Of a stretch of 64,000 nt of DNA, positions 8,549 through 17,680 are shown in pieces (within the stretch, counting starts at the first letter, position 1; each line of letters begins with the position of its first letter). Position numbers and translations under genes: made by a program. Below the pieces are notes generated by a model, which saw nothing but the letters and a program-made list of their open reading frames with translations, made no database searches and had not been told where the DNA came from. The stretch covers positions 992,001 through 1,056,000 of the forward strand of contig NZ_JAMFLY010000001.1 of NCBI RefSeq assembly GCF_023502235.1. Direction: 5' to 3'. Source of the DNA: Flagellimonas myxillae (lineage in GTDB: Bacteria > Bacteroidota > Bacteroidia > Flavobacteriales > Flavobacteriaceae).

Positions 8549-9769
8549 TTATACCAGTACTTTGCCTGTTTGCAAAATTCCAAGGCGTTCCATACACGAA
8601 CGCATGGCCATATAAGTTTTGTGAATATCGTTGTCCAAACCAATGGAGAAGCGTATCAATCCCTGAGACAATCCCAGTGCTTCCTGCTCGTCCAGCGGTA
8701 TCTCTGACGAAGTGGAGGTTCCGGGTGCACTGAAAAGTGTCTTGTAGAATCCGAGGCTAACCGCCAAGTACCCAAGTTTTTCACGCTGCATCAACTCCAT
8801 CAAGGCGTTGGCCATGTCCAGGGAGCCAACATCCAAAGTGAGCAAACCGCCATAACCAAATTCCGGATTGTATTGGGAGGTCATCACCTGATGTCCCGAA
8901 TGGGATTCAAGACCGGGATAAACAACGGTAAAACCATCGTTTTCAAATTGATGCGCTAGGTATTCGGCATTTTCGCTATGCTTTTTGATACGGATATGTA
9001 GCGTACGCATATTTTTAAGGATGGATGCTGCACGGAGACTATCGAGCGTTGAACCCAACAACATACCGGCGCCATCGTTTACATCCTTTAGACTTAGACA
9101 AAATTCCTTGGATGCACATACAGCTCCAGCTACACAGTCACTGCTGCCGTTGATGAATTTGGTAAGGCTGTGCACCACAATATCCGCTCCTAGTTTGGCC
9201 GCACTGATGGATAGTGGGGAAAAGGTGTTGTCCACCACGAGAGGGATCTCAAATTGTTTGGATAGTTTGGATAAGGCTGCAACATCGGCTACCTCAAGCA
9301 ATGGATTGCTGATCGCTTCACAATACACCATCTTTGTTTTTGGGGTGATGGAGTTTTCCACGACATCCAATTTGGTAATATCCACGAAGGAGGCGGAGAT
9401 ATTGAATTTTCTCAAGAAATTTTTCAATAGGGCATAGGTTCCCCCGTAAATGGTTCGGCTACAAACAATGTGGTCACCTGCATCACATAATTGGAGTATG
9501 ACTGCACTAATCGCTCCCATTCCACTGGCATAGACGTTGGCTGACTCGGTACCTTCCAATTGGGCCATGGCTTCCCCCAAATAGAGATTGGAAGGGGAGG
9601 AGTGCCTACTGTACAAGTAGCAACCTTCGGTATTGCCCTCGAAGGTATCGAACATGGTTTTGGCCGACAAAAAGGTATAGGTGGATGAATCTGAAATAGA
9701 GGGATTAACACCTCCAAACTCTCCAAAATACTGTAAATCTTGGATTTGATCTGAAGCTTTATATTTCAT
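8549..9769 (-). CDS. Cys/Met-metabolism PLP enzyme (methionine gamma-lyase / cystathionine gamma-synthase family)
   Basis: A 406-residue fold-type I PLP enzyme. The cofactor lysine is Lys204 in HSLTKFINGSSD; the phosphate-anchoring YSRHSSPS block (near residue 55) and the ASGMGAIS loop (residue 81 on) are present. The family includes methionine gamma-lyase, cystathionine gamma-synthase and gamma-lyase, and these are hard to separate by eye. The divergent Lrp/AsnC regulator and the palindrome between them suggest that amino acids control the gene, which would fit a catabolic gamma-lyase (inference). Confidence 0.82.
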   Translation of the reverse strand: MKYKASDQIQDLQYFGEFGGVNPSISDSSTYTFLSAKTMFDTFEGNTEGCYLYSRHSSPSNLYLGEAMAQLEGTESANVYASGMGAISAVILQLCDAGDHIVCSRTIYGGTYALLKNFLRKFNISASFVDITKLDVVENSITPKTKMVYCEAISNPLLEVADVAALSKLSKQFEIPLVVDNTFSPLSISAAKLGADIVVHSLTKFINGSSDCVAGAVCASKEFCLSLKDVNDGAGMLLGSTLDSLRAASILKNMRTLHIRIKKHSENAEYLAHQFENDGFTVVYPGLESHSGHQVMTSQYNPEFGYGGLLTLDVGSLDMANALMELMQREKLGYLAVSLGFYKTLFSAPGTSTSSEIPLDEQEALGLSQGLIRFSIGLDNDIHKTYMAMRSCMERLGILQTGKVLV

Positions 9770-9859
9770 TAGGTAAGTTTTGCAGTAAAATTACCCTAAA
9801 CAAGAAAAAATGTCAATAATTATTTAGATTAATGGAACTTAGCTCTATATATAGCTATT

Positions 9860-9880
9860 ATTTAGAATATTATTCTAAAT
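9860..9880. promoter_or_regulatory. Palindromic operator candidate between the PLP enzyme gene and the Lrp gene
   Basis: The 19-base core TTTAGAATATTATTCTAAA (9861-9879) is a perfect dyad around one base, extended by an A/T pair on each side. It lies in the 150-base divergent gap, 39 bases before the lrp start. AT-rich palindromes of this type are typical Lrp/AsnC sites, so autoregulation plus control of the divergent gene is the natural reading. Confidence 0.6.
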
Positions 9881-9919
9881 TTATCGTTTAATTAATTGAA
9901 AACATGAAAAATTGTCGGT

Positions 9920-10378
9920 ATGGAATTGGATGACCTTGATAAAAGACTAGTTAATCTACTGCAACAGGATTGTAAAAAAACCACCAAGCAGTATGCGGAC
10001 AGCTTAGGGTTGTCCAAAACTGCGGTATACGAGCGTATTCGAAGATTGGAGCGAAATGGCGTCATCACCGATTATGTGGCTCTCGTTGACAAAGAGAAAA
10101 CACATCGAAATTTTACTGTCCTCTGCCATATACGCTTGGCGCAGCACATCAAGGAAAATGTACTCCGTTTTGAGCGGGAGATTCTAAAATTGGAGGAGGT
10201 TTCCGAATGTTTCCATGTGAGTGGGGACTACGATTATATCTTAAAGGTCCATGTGGCAAATATGGCCAAATACCGGGAATTTATGGTTGCCAAACTTACT
10301 GCAATCAATAACATCGGGAGTACGCAAAGTTCCTTTGTTATCAACGAAGTCAAGCATAGCACGGCAATTTCTATTTAG
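9920..10378 (+). CDS. Lrp/AsnC family transcriptional regulator
   Basis: A 152-residue regulator with an N-terminal helix-turn-helix (about residues 5-50, including SKTAVYERIRRLERNGVITDY) and a C-terminal RAM/AsnC ligand-binding domain (about 65-145, with the VSGDYDYILKV block). Such proteins form dimers and octamers and respond to amino acids. It is divergent from the PLP enzyme gene with a perfect palindrome between them, so it likely controls that gene and itself. The effector cannot be predicted from sequence, though methionine or a related amino acid is suggested by the neighbour. Confidence 0.93.
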   Translation: MELDDLDKRLVNLLQQDCKKTTKQYADSLGLSKTAVYERIRRLERNGVITDYVALVDKEKTHRNFTVLCHIRLAQHIKENVLRFEREILKLEEVSECFHVSGDYDYILKVHVANMAKYREFMVAKLTAINNIGSTQSSFVINEVKHSTAISI

Positions 10379-10487
10379 CAAAGTTTAACGTAAATCGATG
10401 TTAAATAGGATTCCGGATTCGTGGGATATTCCTAATTTTTTGGTCAAATCAAGAAACGAACCACAATCAAAAAACATCTTTTTACTC

Positions 10488-10877
10488 ATGAATTCGCGTA
10501 CACGGGTTTTACTCACGGTGCTCTCCACGGTCATTGGAGGGTTATCCCTTATACTTTATACAACAATATCACATAACATTTTATTTAAAGGCTTAAGTTT
10601 TTGTACATCTACTATTCAAGAATTGTTTTTTGGAAGTACGGCATTTTTTCTTTCTGCGGTAATCGCTGGATTTATTTCGACTTTAATTGTCGTCAAGGAT
10701 AATTTTTTGCCATTGTTTTTAATTTCACTTTTCATTATTGGAGAGTTCCTTGTTCTTACATCCAGCGGGCACTGGCATGGGCCAGTTTGGTTTGAAACCG
10801 GACTATATCTTTCCCATATTGGTGGTCTTTGGATTGGGTGCTATGGCGCCGTCAAGTTTCCTTTGGCCCCGATGTAA
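10488..10877 (+). CDS. Small integral membrane protein of unknown function
   Basis: I do not recognise a family. From the ATG at 10488 the product has 129 residues with four hydrophobic segments (about residues 6-25, 41-65, 70-90 and 105-125) and almost no soluble part. An in-frame ATG at 10398 would add 30 polar residues without family support, so I prefer the internal start, which puts a membrane helix at the N-terminus. It follows lrp by 109 bases and converges with the aldo/keto reductase gene, whose end is only 5 bases away. Confidence 0.6.
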   Translation: MNSRTRVLLTVLSTVIGGLSLILYTTISHNILFKGLSFCTSTIQELFFGSTAFFLSAVIAGFISTLIVVKDNFLPLFLISLFIIGEFLVLTSSGHWHGPVWFETGLYLSHIGGLWIGCYGAVKFPLAPM

Positions 10878-10882
10878 TTCCG

Positions 10883-11812
10883 CTATAACGTTTTAAGATA
10901 GGCTGCCATTTTGTTCCTTGCGGTCTTGTCTGGGATTTTTCCCAGTCCAGCTCCCATATTGTCCAACATGTGGTGCGGTTTGGACGTTCCGGGGATAACG
11001 CAGCTAACCTCTGGGTTGGATAATATGAACTTCAGAAAATACTGCCCCCAACTATTGATATCCCACTCCTTGGCCCAAGGTGGAAGTAGTTTGCCTTTGA
11101 CCAATCTAAACAAAGAACCACCCCCATAAGGTTGGTTGATCAAAGTGGCCACCTTATGTTTTTTGGCAGTTTCAAACAGGGATTTTTCAGCATGCCTAGA
11201 CCGGATGGAATAATTAAACTGTACAAAATCAGGCTGTTCGGATGCCATAATGTGCTCCAAGGATGCATGGGCGGAATCTACATAATGGGTGATGCCCCAA
11301 TAGCGTATTTTTCCTTGTTCTTTCCATTCTTTCAAGGTTTTCACATGGGTTTTCCAGTCCACCAGATTGTGGATCTGCATCAAATCCATTTGCTTTCTTC
11401 CCATTTTGGAAAGGGAGGAATCCATTTGGCGTATGCCCGCTTGTTTAACTGATGTCCACACTTTAGTTGCGTAGAATAACCGGTTGTGAAAAGTCAATTC
11501 CCGGGTCAGGTCGCCCACCACCCTTTCCGAGCTACCGTACATCGGTGATGAGTCAATAACCGTTCCGCCCAAGCTGTGCAATGTGGATAAAACTTGGGAA
11601 AGCACCTTGTGTTTTTCGGGAGAACTTCCCACATCGAAGGTTTGCCAAGTACCCAATCCCACAATGGGTAACGCCTCACCTGTTTTGGGAATGGGTCGTG
11701 TATGGATTTTCTTTTCAGATTCCAACATCCCGAACATTGGGTCTAGTGAGAGCCCTAAACCTGCCAACAAAGACAACTTCAAGGTGTCCCTTCTGTTATA
11801 CATGTTTTTCAT
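10883..11812 (-). CDS. Aldo/keto reductase with a twin-arginine signal
   Basis: A 309-residue NAD(P)H-dependent oxidoreductase of the AKR superfamily. The N-terminus (NRRDTLKLSLLAGLG) is a twin-arginine signal, so the folded, cofactor-loaded enzyme is probably exported to the periplasm. The body shows the AKR catalytic set: Asp and Tyr in DSSPMYG, Lys in YATKVW and His in MQIHN, plus a C-terminal CVIPGTSK cofactor-binding block. The substrate is unknown. Its start overlaps the upstream transporter gene by 17 bases (a second ATG, MYNRRD, lies three codons in), so the two form one unit. Confidence 0.85.
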   Translation of the reverse strand: MKNMYNRRDTLKLSLLAGLGLSLDPMFGMLESEKKIHTRPIPKTGEALPIVGLGTWQTFDVGSSPEKHKVLSQVLSTLHSLGGTVIDSSPMYGSSERVVGDLTRELTFHNRLFYATKVWTSVKQAGIRQMDSSLSKMGRKQMDLMQIHNLVDWKTHVKTLKEWKEQGKIRYWGITHYVDSAHASLEHIMASEQPDFVQFNYSIRSRHAEKSLFETAKKHKVATLINQPYGGGSLFRLVKGKLLPPWAKEWDINSWGQYFLKFILSNPEVSCVIPGTSKPHHMLDNMGAGLGKIPDKTARNKMAAYLKTL

Positions 11813-13118
11813 ACATCTTGTCTTTTAAAGTTAATGCATTCTCTTTTTCCAATTGTGATTTCCCTAATCGAAAGCCAACCAGTCCCCATAAAATGGACAG
11901 GGGCACCGTCATAAAAGCGATAAATCCCAGACTCCATCCAATGGCGCTTACACCGGCAAAAATCCATCCGACCAAGGCATCCCCACCGCGATAAACCGCT
12001 GTGTCTATAAAATTCTTGGCCTTGTATTTTTCTTCAAAACCAGTCACGGTAAATAGGATTTCGCGCCCGGGCCGTAAGAGCATAAAATTTCCGGAACGAT
12101 GCAAAACCATTAAAACTACGATAATGGGAAGGGTGGCATTTTGCCCTAAAAAAAATAAACCAATGGCCATCAAAAGCGGAATGGAAGTCAACACCAAAGG
12201 GAGCCCAATTTTTTGAATAAGCTTGGCGGTTAGGAAAAACTGCCCGAAAATGGCAATGGCATTGATTGTGAAATCCAGTTTGGAGAAGTAATCGATACGG
12301 TCTGCACTCTCGGGCAGTTCCTGTTCCACAATATGGGCCTGCTCAAAATATAATACGGTGGAGATGGAGGTGTAAAGGAGCACAAAACCCACAATGCCCA
12401 AAAGGTAAGGGGACCGGACCACCTGCCGAATCCCTCCAAATAGTTTCTTAAGCGTTACTGTTTTTGCGTCATCTTTATAATCGGAAACCTTTTCGGGTCG
12501 ATGCTTTAGAATGAAATGAATGCAACAAAGTGCCATCAGTAGAAAAAATGCAGCCAGGAGTAGCAAAAGCCCGATAGAAAAATACCTGCCCACTACATTG
12601 GCAATCACGGGCCCTACAAGTGCTCCCAAGCTCCCACCAGCAGCAATTATCCCAAAGTATTTTTTGGAGGCCAAACTGCCAAATAGGTCCGCCATAAAAC
12701 TCCAGAAGAGGGAAACCACGAATAGGTTAAATACGCTCAACCAAATAAAAAAAGTGGCCGCAATACCTTTGGATGGACCTTGGATGGTGAACAGGAGATA
12801 AAAAATCAAAATATTGGAGATGCAGAAACCATAGGCGTACAACAATATTTTGTCCACGGAATACCTACTTGCCAAAAAACCAAAAATGGGAACCACGGCC
12901 AGCATTGCCACAAAAGTTCCCGTAAAAAGCCACTGCATATTTACTGCCCCGTTTAGGATGCCCATCTCGTCCCTCAGTGGACGTAAAATAAAATAGCTAC
13001 AAAGCAGACAGAAAAAATAAAGAGCAGACCATGCCACCAGTCGGGGAGTCTTGTCCTTGGATTGTGTTGGCGTAAACCCGAAAAAATTCTTGATGCCCAT
13101 GGAAACCAAGATGGACAT
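11796..13118 (-). CDS. MFS-type transporter resembling ADP/ATP translocases
   Basis: A 440-residue membrane protein with about twelve hydrophobic segments. The N-terminal helix block SYFILRPLRDEMG and the internal FWSFMADLFGS and LLRPGREILFTVT blocks are, from memory, characteristic of bacterial MFS proteins related to nucleotide (NTT/Tlc-type) carriers. Transport of nucleotides by free-living bacteria is not established, so the substrate stays open. The next in-frame ATG, six codons in (MGIKNFFG), is an alternative start. It overlaps the exported aldo/keto reductase gene by 17 bases, suggesting a shared pathway or simply a shared promoter. Confidence 0.75.
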   Translation of the reverse strand: MSILVSMGIKNFFGFTPTQSKDKTPRLVAWSALYFFCLLCSYFILRPLRDEMGILNGAVNMQWLFTGTFVAMLAVVPIFGFLASRYSVDKILLYAYGFCISNILIFYLLFTIQGPSKGIAATFFIWLSVFNLFVVSLFWSFMADLFGSLASKKYFGIIAAGGSLGALVGPVIANVVGRYFSIGLLLLLAAFFLLMALCCIHFILKHRPEKVSDYKDDAKTVTLKKLFGGIRQVVRSPYLLGIVGFVLLYTSISTVLYFEQAHIVEQELPESADRIDYFSKLDFTINAIAIFGQFFLTAKLIQKIGLPLVLTSIPLLMAIGLFFLGQNATLPIIVVLMVLHRSGNFMLLRPGREILFTVTGFEEKYKAKNFIDTAVYRGGDALVGWIFAGVSAIGWSLGFIAFMTVPLSILWGLVGFRLGKSQLEKENALTLKDKMYEKHV

Positions 13119-13173
13119 AGTAAACCAGCTGCACTGTGTTATTGATGAATAGCTCTGACGAATTTATAAATCG

Positions 13174-14223
13174 CTAAGCCGAGAGGTTAGCTTTTTGGAA
13201 GCCAGTAGGAGTGGTGCCAGTATTTTTTTTGAAGGCAGCGTTAAAGGAAGAAAGCGTGTTAAAGCCACAATCGTAGGCAATACTTGCGATTTTGGTATTT
13301 TGGTATTCGGGATTGATCAAGTACTGTTTTACAGCCTCTATTCGAAAAGTGTTCAAAAAATCCGGAAAGCTTTGTCCTAAGACTTGGTTGACCACATAGG
13401 ACACCAAATACGGGGGTAACTTGGCAGCCGAGGCGACTTGGGCCATAGTGCAATTGGGGTTCAAATACAATTTTTGGGACAGCATAAGATTTTTCAATTT
13501 TAAGGCTGTTTGTTCCAACGCTGCTTGTGATAGCCTAATATTCTGATGGCTATCAATTGTGCGCGTTTTTAACAAGGATGGATTCTTAAAGAGCAAGAAG
13601 GCCAAAAAGTAAATCAAGGGAAGATATACCATTGGCCCCAACATATAGGGTGTTATACCCAAAATGTAGTTGGTAAAATACAGTAGTTGAAGGACAGCTG
13701 TTCCCAAAACCAGTGCAATCAGCCATATCTTGGCGATTTTCTTCAATTTAACACGGATGCTCCTTTGTCGAAAGAATCGAATCAGGACCGTTAGACCTGC
13801 TGCGCTATAAGCCAGTTGATGGAACAATAGCACATGATAGCCACCTGCATACCAAAATCCTTCTTCGGAAAGGTTGTTCATGGATAGGCATAAAAGAAGT
13901 CCTGGGACAAAATGTAAAAGATTCCATTTGGACCATTTTCTTCGGGATAAAAAGTACCATACATATAGCAACAGGGCAGGCCCGGATAAAGCATGGGCGG
14001 CAAATCCTAGATTGATCAACCAAACCGGTGTAACATCCATATACACCCAAAGAATGGATTTTGTAAGTCTTATGGTTATGGCTAAAAAGAACAGAAATAA
14101 TAGCAGGTTCCTAAAATCCCGTTTACGTTCCAACAAACTGTGGATAGACATAAAAAGACTTTGGACCGCCCCGACCCCGGCGGCAAACAGCTCTATTTCG
14201 GTTTGTAATTTGAAGGTTCGCAT
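13174..14223 (-). CDS. Membrane-anchored AraC-family transcriptional regulator
   Basis: A 349-residue protein with about seven hydrophobic helices in residues 10-215 and a C-terminal AraC-type DNA-binding domain (about 245-345), including the second helix-turn-helix block IASIAYDCGFNTLSSFNAAFKKNTGTTPTGF in segments. This architecture is common in Flavobacteriia, where the membrane part is thought to sense an envelope or lipid signal. The target is unknown. It is divergent from lpd across 177 bases and lies 55 bases upstream of the MFS carrier on the same strand. Confidence 0.87.
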   Translation of the reverse strand: MRTFKLQTEIELFAAGVGAVQSLFMSIHSLLERKRDFRNLLLFLFFLAITIRLTKSILWVYMDVTPVWLINLGFAAHALSGPALLLYVWYFLSRRKWSKWNLLHFVPGLLLCLSMNNLSEEGFWYAGGYHVLLFHQLAYSAAGLTVLIRFFRQRSIRVKLKKIAKIWLIALVLGTAVLQLLYFTNYILGITPYMLGPMVYLPLIYFLAFLLFKNPSLLKTRTIDSHQNIRLSQAALEQTALKLKNLMLSQKLYLNPNCTMAQVASAAKLPPYLVSYVVNQVLGQSFPDFLNTFRIEAVKQYLINPEYQNTKIASIAYDCGFNTLSSFNAAFKKNTGTTPTGFQKANLSA

Positions 14224-14333
14224 AGGTGCAAAAGCAATTGAAATTAATCAAATTTCACGGTGCTGGAGTGGGCTTTAACATAAGATTGTTAGAATCCCTA
14301 ACCTAGATAAATCAAATCCCAAAAAGAGAAGGT

Positions 14334-14359
14334 GTTTCTAAGAAACATCGTTATTTTTG
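14334..14359 (+). promoter_or_regulatory. lpd promoter box with an overlapping palindrome
   Basis: A TAnnTTTG box, TATTTTTG, lies at 14352-14359, 41 bases before the lpd start. Five bases upstream is a perfect 13-bp palindrome GTTTCTAAGAAAC (14334-14346), in the spacer where a repressor or activator would contact RNA polymerase. The half-site CTAAGAAAC occurs again just before the start codon (14386-14394). No -33 TTG is well placed. Confidence 0.4.
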
Positions 14360-14400
14360 TACCCAATATCAAAACGAAACAAAATCCCTAAGAAACTGAT

Positions 14401-15807
14401 ATGAATCAATATGATGTGGCCGTAATTGGCTCTGGACCTGGAGGCTATGTAGCGGCAATTCGCTGTGCACAATTAGGAATGAAAACCGCAATCATAGAAA
14501 AGTACAGCACTTTGGGTGGTACTTGTTTAAATGTGGGATGTATTCCGTCCAAGGCCATGTTGGATTCCTCACACCACTATGAGGACGCCGTAAAGCATTT
14601 TGAGGAGCATGGTATCGAGATTCCTGGAGAAGTCAAGGTAAACCTCCAAAAAATGATTGGAAGAAAGCAATCTGTTGTGGATCAGACCACAAAGGGCATC
14701 CAATTTTTGATGGACAAAAACAAGATTGATGTCTATCAGGGGGTAGGGAGTTTTAAGGACGCAACACATATCAATATTGATGCTGCAGACGGCAAGACAG
14801 AGACCATTGAGGCCAAACATACCATTATTGCCACTGGTTCAAAACCATCTACCTTACCTTTTATCACTTTGGATAAAGAACGAATCATCACATCTACAGA
14901 AGCCTTGGAACTGAAGGAGGTGCCCAAGCATATGATCGTAATTGGGGGAGGTGTTATCGGTTTGGAATTGGGACAGGTGTACAAGCGTCTTGGGTCTGAA
15001 GTTAGCGTGGTGGAGTTCATGGATCGGATCATTCCTGGGATGGACGGCGGACTTTCCAAGGAATTGATGAAATCCCTGAAAAAACAAAAGATGAAATTCC
15101 ATCTTTCCCATAAAGTGAAGTCAGTGGAGCGCAAGGGAGATGAGGTAATTGTGAAAGCCGATGACAAAAAAGGCAATGAGGTTGAGTTCAAAGGGGATTA
15201 CTGCCTTGTTTCAGTGGGAAGAAGACCTTATACAGATGGATTAAATGCAGAGGCTGCGGGAGTAAAGTTGGACGAAAGGGGAAGAGTGGAGGTGAACGAA
15301 CACTTGCAGACCAGTGCATCGAATATCTACGCCATAGGCGACGTGGTTCGCGGAGCCATGTTGGCCCATAAGGCCGAAGAAGAAGGTACCATGGTAGCGG
15401 AGATTTTGGCCGGTCAGAAGCCGCATATCAATTACAACCTAATTCCCGGAGTGGTATATACTTGGCCGGAGGTTGCAGCAGTTGGGAAGACCGAAGAAGA
15501 ACTAAAGGAAGCCGGGATTGAATTCAAAACTGGACAGTTTCCAATGCGTGCATTGGGAAGGGCCAGGGCCAGTATGGATATCGATGGTTTTGTAAAAATC
15601 CTAGCGGACAAGAACACCGATGAGGTGTTGGGAGTACACATGATCGGGGCTCGCTGTGCGGACTTGATCACGGAAGGGGTTACTGCCATGGAGTTCAGGG
15701 CTTCCGCCGAAGACATCGCACGGATGAGCCATGCGCATCCGACCTATGCCGAAGCGGTAAAAGAAGCTGCCTTGGCTGCCACGGAAGATAGGCCAATCCA
15801 TATTTAG
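14401..15807 (+). CDS. lpdA: Dihydrolipoyl dehydrogenase (E3)
   Basis: FAD flavoprotein of 468 residues that reoxidises dihydrolipoamide in the pyruvate, 2-oxoglutarate and branched-chain 2-oxoacid dehydrogenase complexes, producing NADH. The FAD-binding GSGPGGYVAA motif starts at residue 10, the redox-active disulfide Cys42/Cys47 is in GGTCLNVGCIPSK, the NAD-binding GGGVIGLE motif is near residue 183, and the catalytic His-Glu pair is in HAHPTYAEA near the C-terminus. No E1 or E2 genes are adjacent, so it is an orphan E3 that may serve several complexes. It converges on the acyltransferase gene with 9 bases between. Confidence 0.96.
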   Translation: MNQYDVAVIGSGPGGYVAAIRCAQLGMKTAIIEKYSTLGGTCLNVGCIPSKAMLDSSHHYEDAVKHFEEHGIEIPGEVKVNLQKMIGRKQSVVDQTTKGIQFLMDKNKIDVYQGVGSFKDATHINIDAADGKTETIEAKHTIIATGSKPSTLPFITLDKERIITSTEALELKEVPKHMIVIGGGVIGLELGQVYKRLGSEVSVVEFMDRIIPGMDGGLSKELMKSLKKQKMKFHLSHKVKSVERKGDEVIVKADDKKGNEVEFKGDYCLVSVGRRPYTDGLNAEAAGVKLDERGRVEVNEHLQTSASNIYAIGDVVRGAMLAHKAEEEGTMVAEILAGQKPHINYNLIPGVVYTWPEVAAVGKTEEELKEAGIEFKTGQFPMRALGRARASMDIDGFVKILADKNTDEVLGVHMIGARCADLITEGVTAMEFRASAEDIARMSHAHPTYAEAVKEAALAATEDRPIHI

Positions 15808-15816
15808 AAATCGAAA

Positions 15817-17010
15817 TTATTTGACCGTTCGAAGTACACGGTTCAAAAATAGTTTCACCTTTAGGGAAACATCTTTGACGGCAGGTTTTGCGAATTGATA
15901 AAGCTCGCCACCCTTGATTTTTAGCTGTGCAATTCCGTTGGATAATTGCGCCTTGATTTCAATCTCGTGTTTGTTGTACAACAGTGCCAAATAGGTACAC
16001 ATAACCATAAATGCCAAGGCTCCGGCAATTACCACCGAAGGTGAAAGACTGTATTTAAAGAATCGATAGAGACCCATTCCCGTGAAGCTTCCATAGAGAA
16101 TGATAAAGTGGATCACATAAATGGAAAGGGTACTCGCCCCAATCTTTAAAACCGTGGTGTTGGTCAAGAACTTTCGGATGATCATGAACACGGCAAAAAC
16201 CACAAACACATCGCCCAATCGAATAAAGAGATAATTGTTGGACTGGATCAGGCTGAACAATTCAATTCCCGTTACCTGATGAAGGGACACAAACCCTAGG
16301 GAGGAATAGTAAATCAGGGATAGACCGACCAAGGTAGCGATAGCAATGGCGGTCGGGTACAAATATTTAAGGTCCCTGAACTTGGTGAATAGGACGGATA
16401 GGAATCCTCCAACTGTGGCATATCCCAACCAGGGAATTATGGTGAACACCGAACCGTTCGCCTTGGTGAAATAATTGGCGATCATTTCTGGCAAAAAGCC
16501 AAAGGACCATTGTTTGTATACAGGTTCAAACAAGAATAGCCCCAAGGTTATACCGAGCAATACGACAGGAAATACCCAGCTGCCCCTCTTTGCAGAAAAG
16601 AGGTACACCCCGACTACAGCCAAAATGGAAAGCCCAATACAATGTAGCACATCCACCAAATAAAAAGAGCCGTAAATATGTCCGCTTAAAAGACCAACAA
16701 AATTGGTGCGCAACAAATAGCCTATGAGCAGAAGTTGTAATCCTCGGCGGATTCCTTTTTTCACCCTTGGATTATCAAACCCTTTTTGCGGAACCCTAAT
16801 CAATAAATAGGTAAAAATAAATCCCGATACCGTAAAGAAAACGGGAGCGGTGATGCCCCTAAAATAAAGCCAGGTTTTGAAAACCATGTTTTCCTTATCC
16901 CTAAAAATGGGATCCAACAGCCCATCAATGAAATGCCCTTGGAGCATCATTAAAATGGCCCAGGCCCTCATGGCGTCGATAAAGAACAATCTTGCGGACT
17001 TGGCTTTCAT
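15817..17010 (-). CDS. HGSNAT/DUF1624-type membrane acyltransferase-like protein
   Basis: A polytopic membrane protein with about ten helices. From the ATG at 17010 it has 397 residues and begins KSARLFFIDAMRAWAILMMLQGHFIDG, the typical opening of the heparan-alpha-glucosaminide N-acetyltransferase-like (DUF1624) family, in which an Arg and His of the first helix are conserved. An open frame extends 27 codons further upstream with no family support. The family moves acetyl or acyl groups across the membrane onto glycans; the acceptor here is unknown. It is divergent from the FMN reductase gene. Confidence 0.78.
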   Translation of the reverse strand: MKAKSARLFFIDAMRAWAILMMLQGHFIDGLLDPIFRDKENMVFKTWLYFRGITAPVFFTVSGFIFTYLLIRVPQKGFDNPRVKKGIRRGLQLLLIGYLLRTNFVGLLSGHIYGSFYLVDVLHCIGLSILAVVGVYLFSAKRGSWVFPVVLLGITLGLFLFEPVYKQWSFGFLPEMIANYFTKANGSVFTIIPWLGYATVGGFLSVLFTKFRDLKYLYPTAIAIATLVGLSLIYYSSLGFVSLHQVTGIELFSLIQSNNYLFIRLGDVFVVFAVFMIIRKFLTNTTVLKIGASTLSIYVIHFIILYGSFTGMGLYRFFKYSLSPSVVIAGALAFMVMCTYLALLYNKHEIEIKAQLSNGIAQLKIKGGELYQFAKPAVKDVSLKVKLFLNRVLRTVK

Positions 17011-17140
17011 CTGGTGTACAATTACCCTATATACTTGCCTAACAGCAAGTTTGGACGTTTTGCGGGTCAAAATTAGACAAAATACTCGCATGGAATGGCG
17101 TTTTAGGGTATTTTAGCGAAACAATCATAGATTTTCCCGT

Positions 17141-17674
17141 ATGGCTGCGATTTTAGCATTTGCAGGAAGCAATTCTTCCACTTCCGTTAACTTTAAATTG
17201 GTGCAGTACACCACTGCATTAATTGATGGACATGACATCCAGTTGTTGGACATGACCCGTTATCCCTTCCCTATGTTCAGCGAGGATGAGGAAAAAGAAA
17301 AAGGATATTCAAATTCTTTGGTGGAGTTGAAGAACGATATTGCAAAAGCCCAAGGTTTGGTTCTTTCCGTCAACGAGCACAATGGGAATCCTTCAGCCTA
17401 CTTTAAGAATGTATTGGACTGGTTGTCCCGAGTGGACCGGAATTTCTTGGAAAACACAAAGGTCCTGCTTATGTCAACCTCACCAGGAAGACGTGGGGGG
17501 ATTGGTGCCTTGGGGGTAGTGGAGGCCATGTTGCCGAGATTTGGCGCTGAGGTTGTGGCAACTTTTTCCTTGCCCTCCTTCAATCATAGTTTTGACGACA
17601 ATGGCGTAATGGAGGCGGAGTTTGGGAAAGCCCTTCAAGCTGCATTGACCCAATTTTTGGAATCACTTAAGTAA
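17141..17674 (+). CDS. NADPH-dependent FMN reductase family flavoprotein
   Basis: A 177-residue flavodoxin-fold protein. The FMN phosphate-binding loop GSNSSTSVN lies at residues 9-17 and the NEHNGNPSAYFKNVLDW block (about 78-94) is the family's dimer and flavin contact. Such enzymes reduce quinones, azo compounds, chromate or free flavin with NAD(P)H; the physiological substrate is open. It precedes pabB by only 6 bases in the same reading frame, so both are probably on one mRNA with tilS and dsbD. Confidence 0.87.
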   Translation: MAAILAFAGSNSSTSVNFKLVQYTTALIDGHDIQLLDMTRYPFPMFSEDEEKEKGYSNSLVELKNDIAKAQGLVLSVNEHNGNPSAYFKNVLDWLSRVDRNFLENTKVLLMSTSPGRRGGIGALGVVEAMLPRFGAEVVATFSLPSFNHSFDDNGVMEAEFGKALQAALTQFLESLK

Positions 17675-17680
17675 ATCCTA

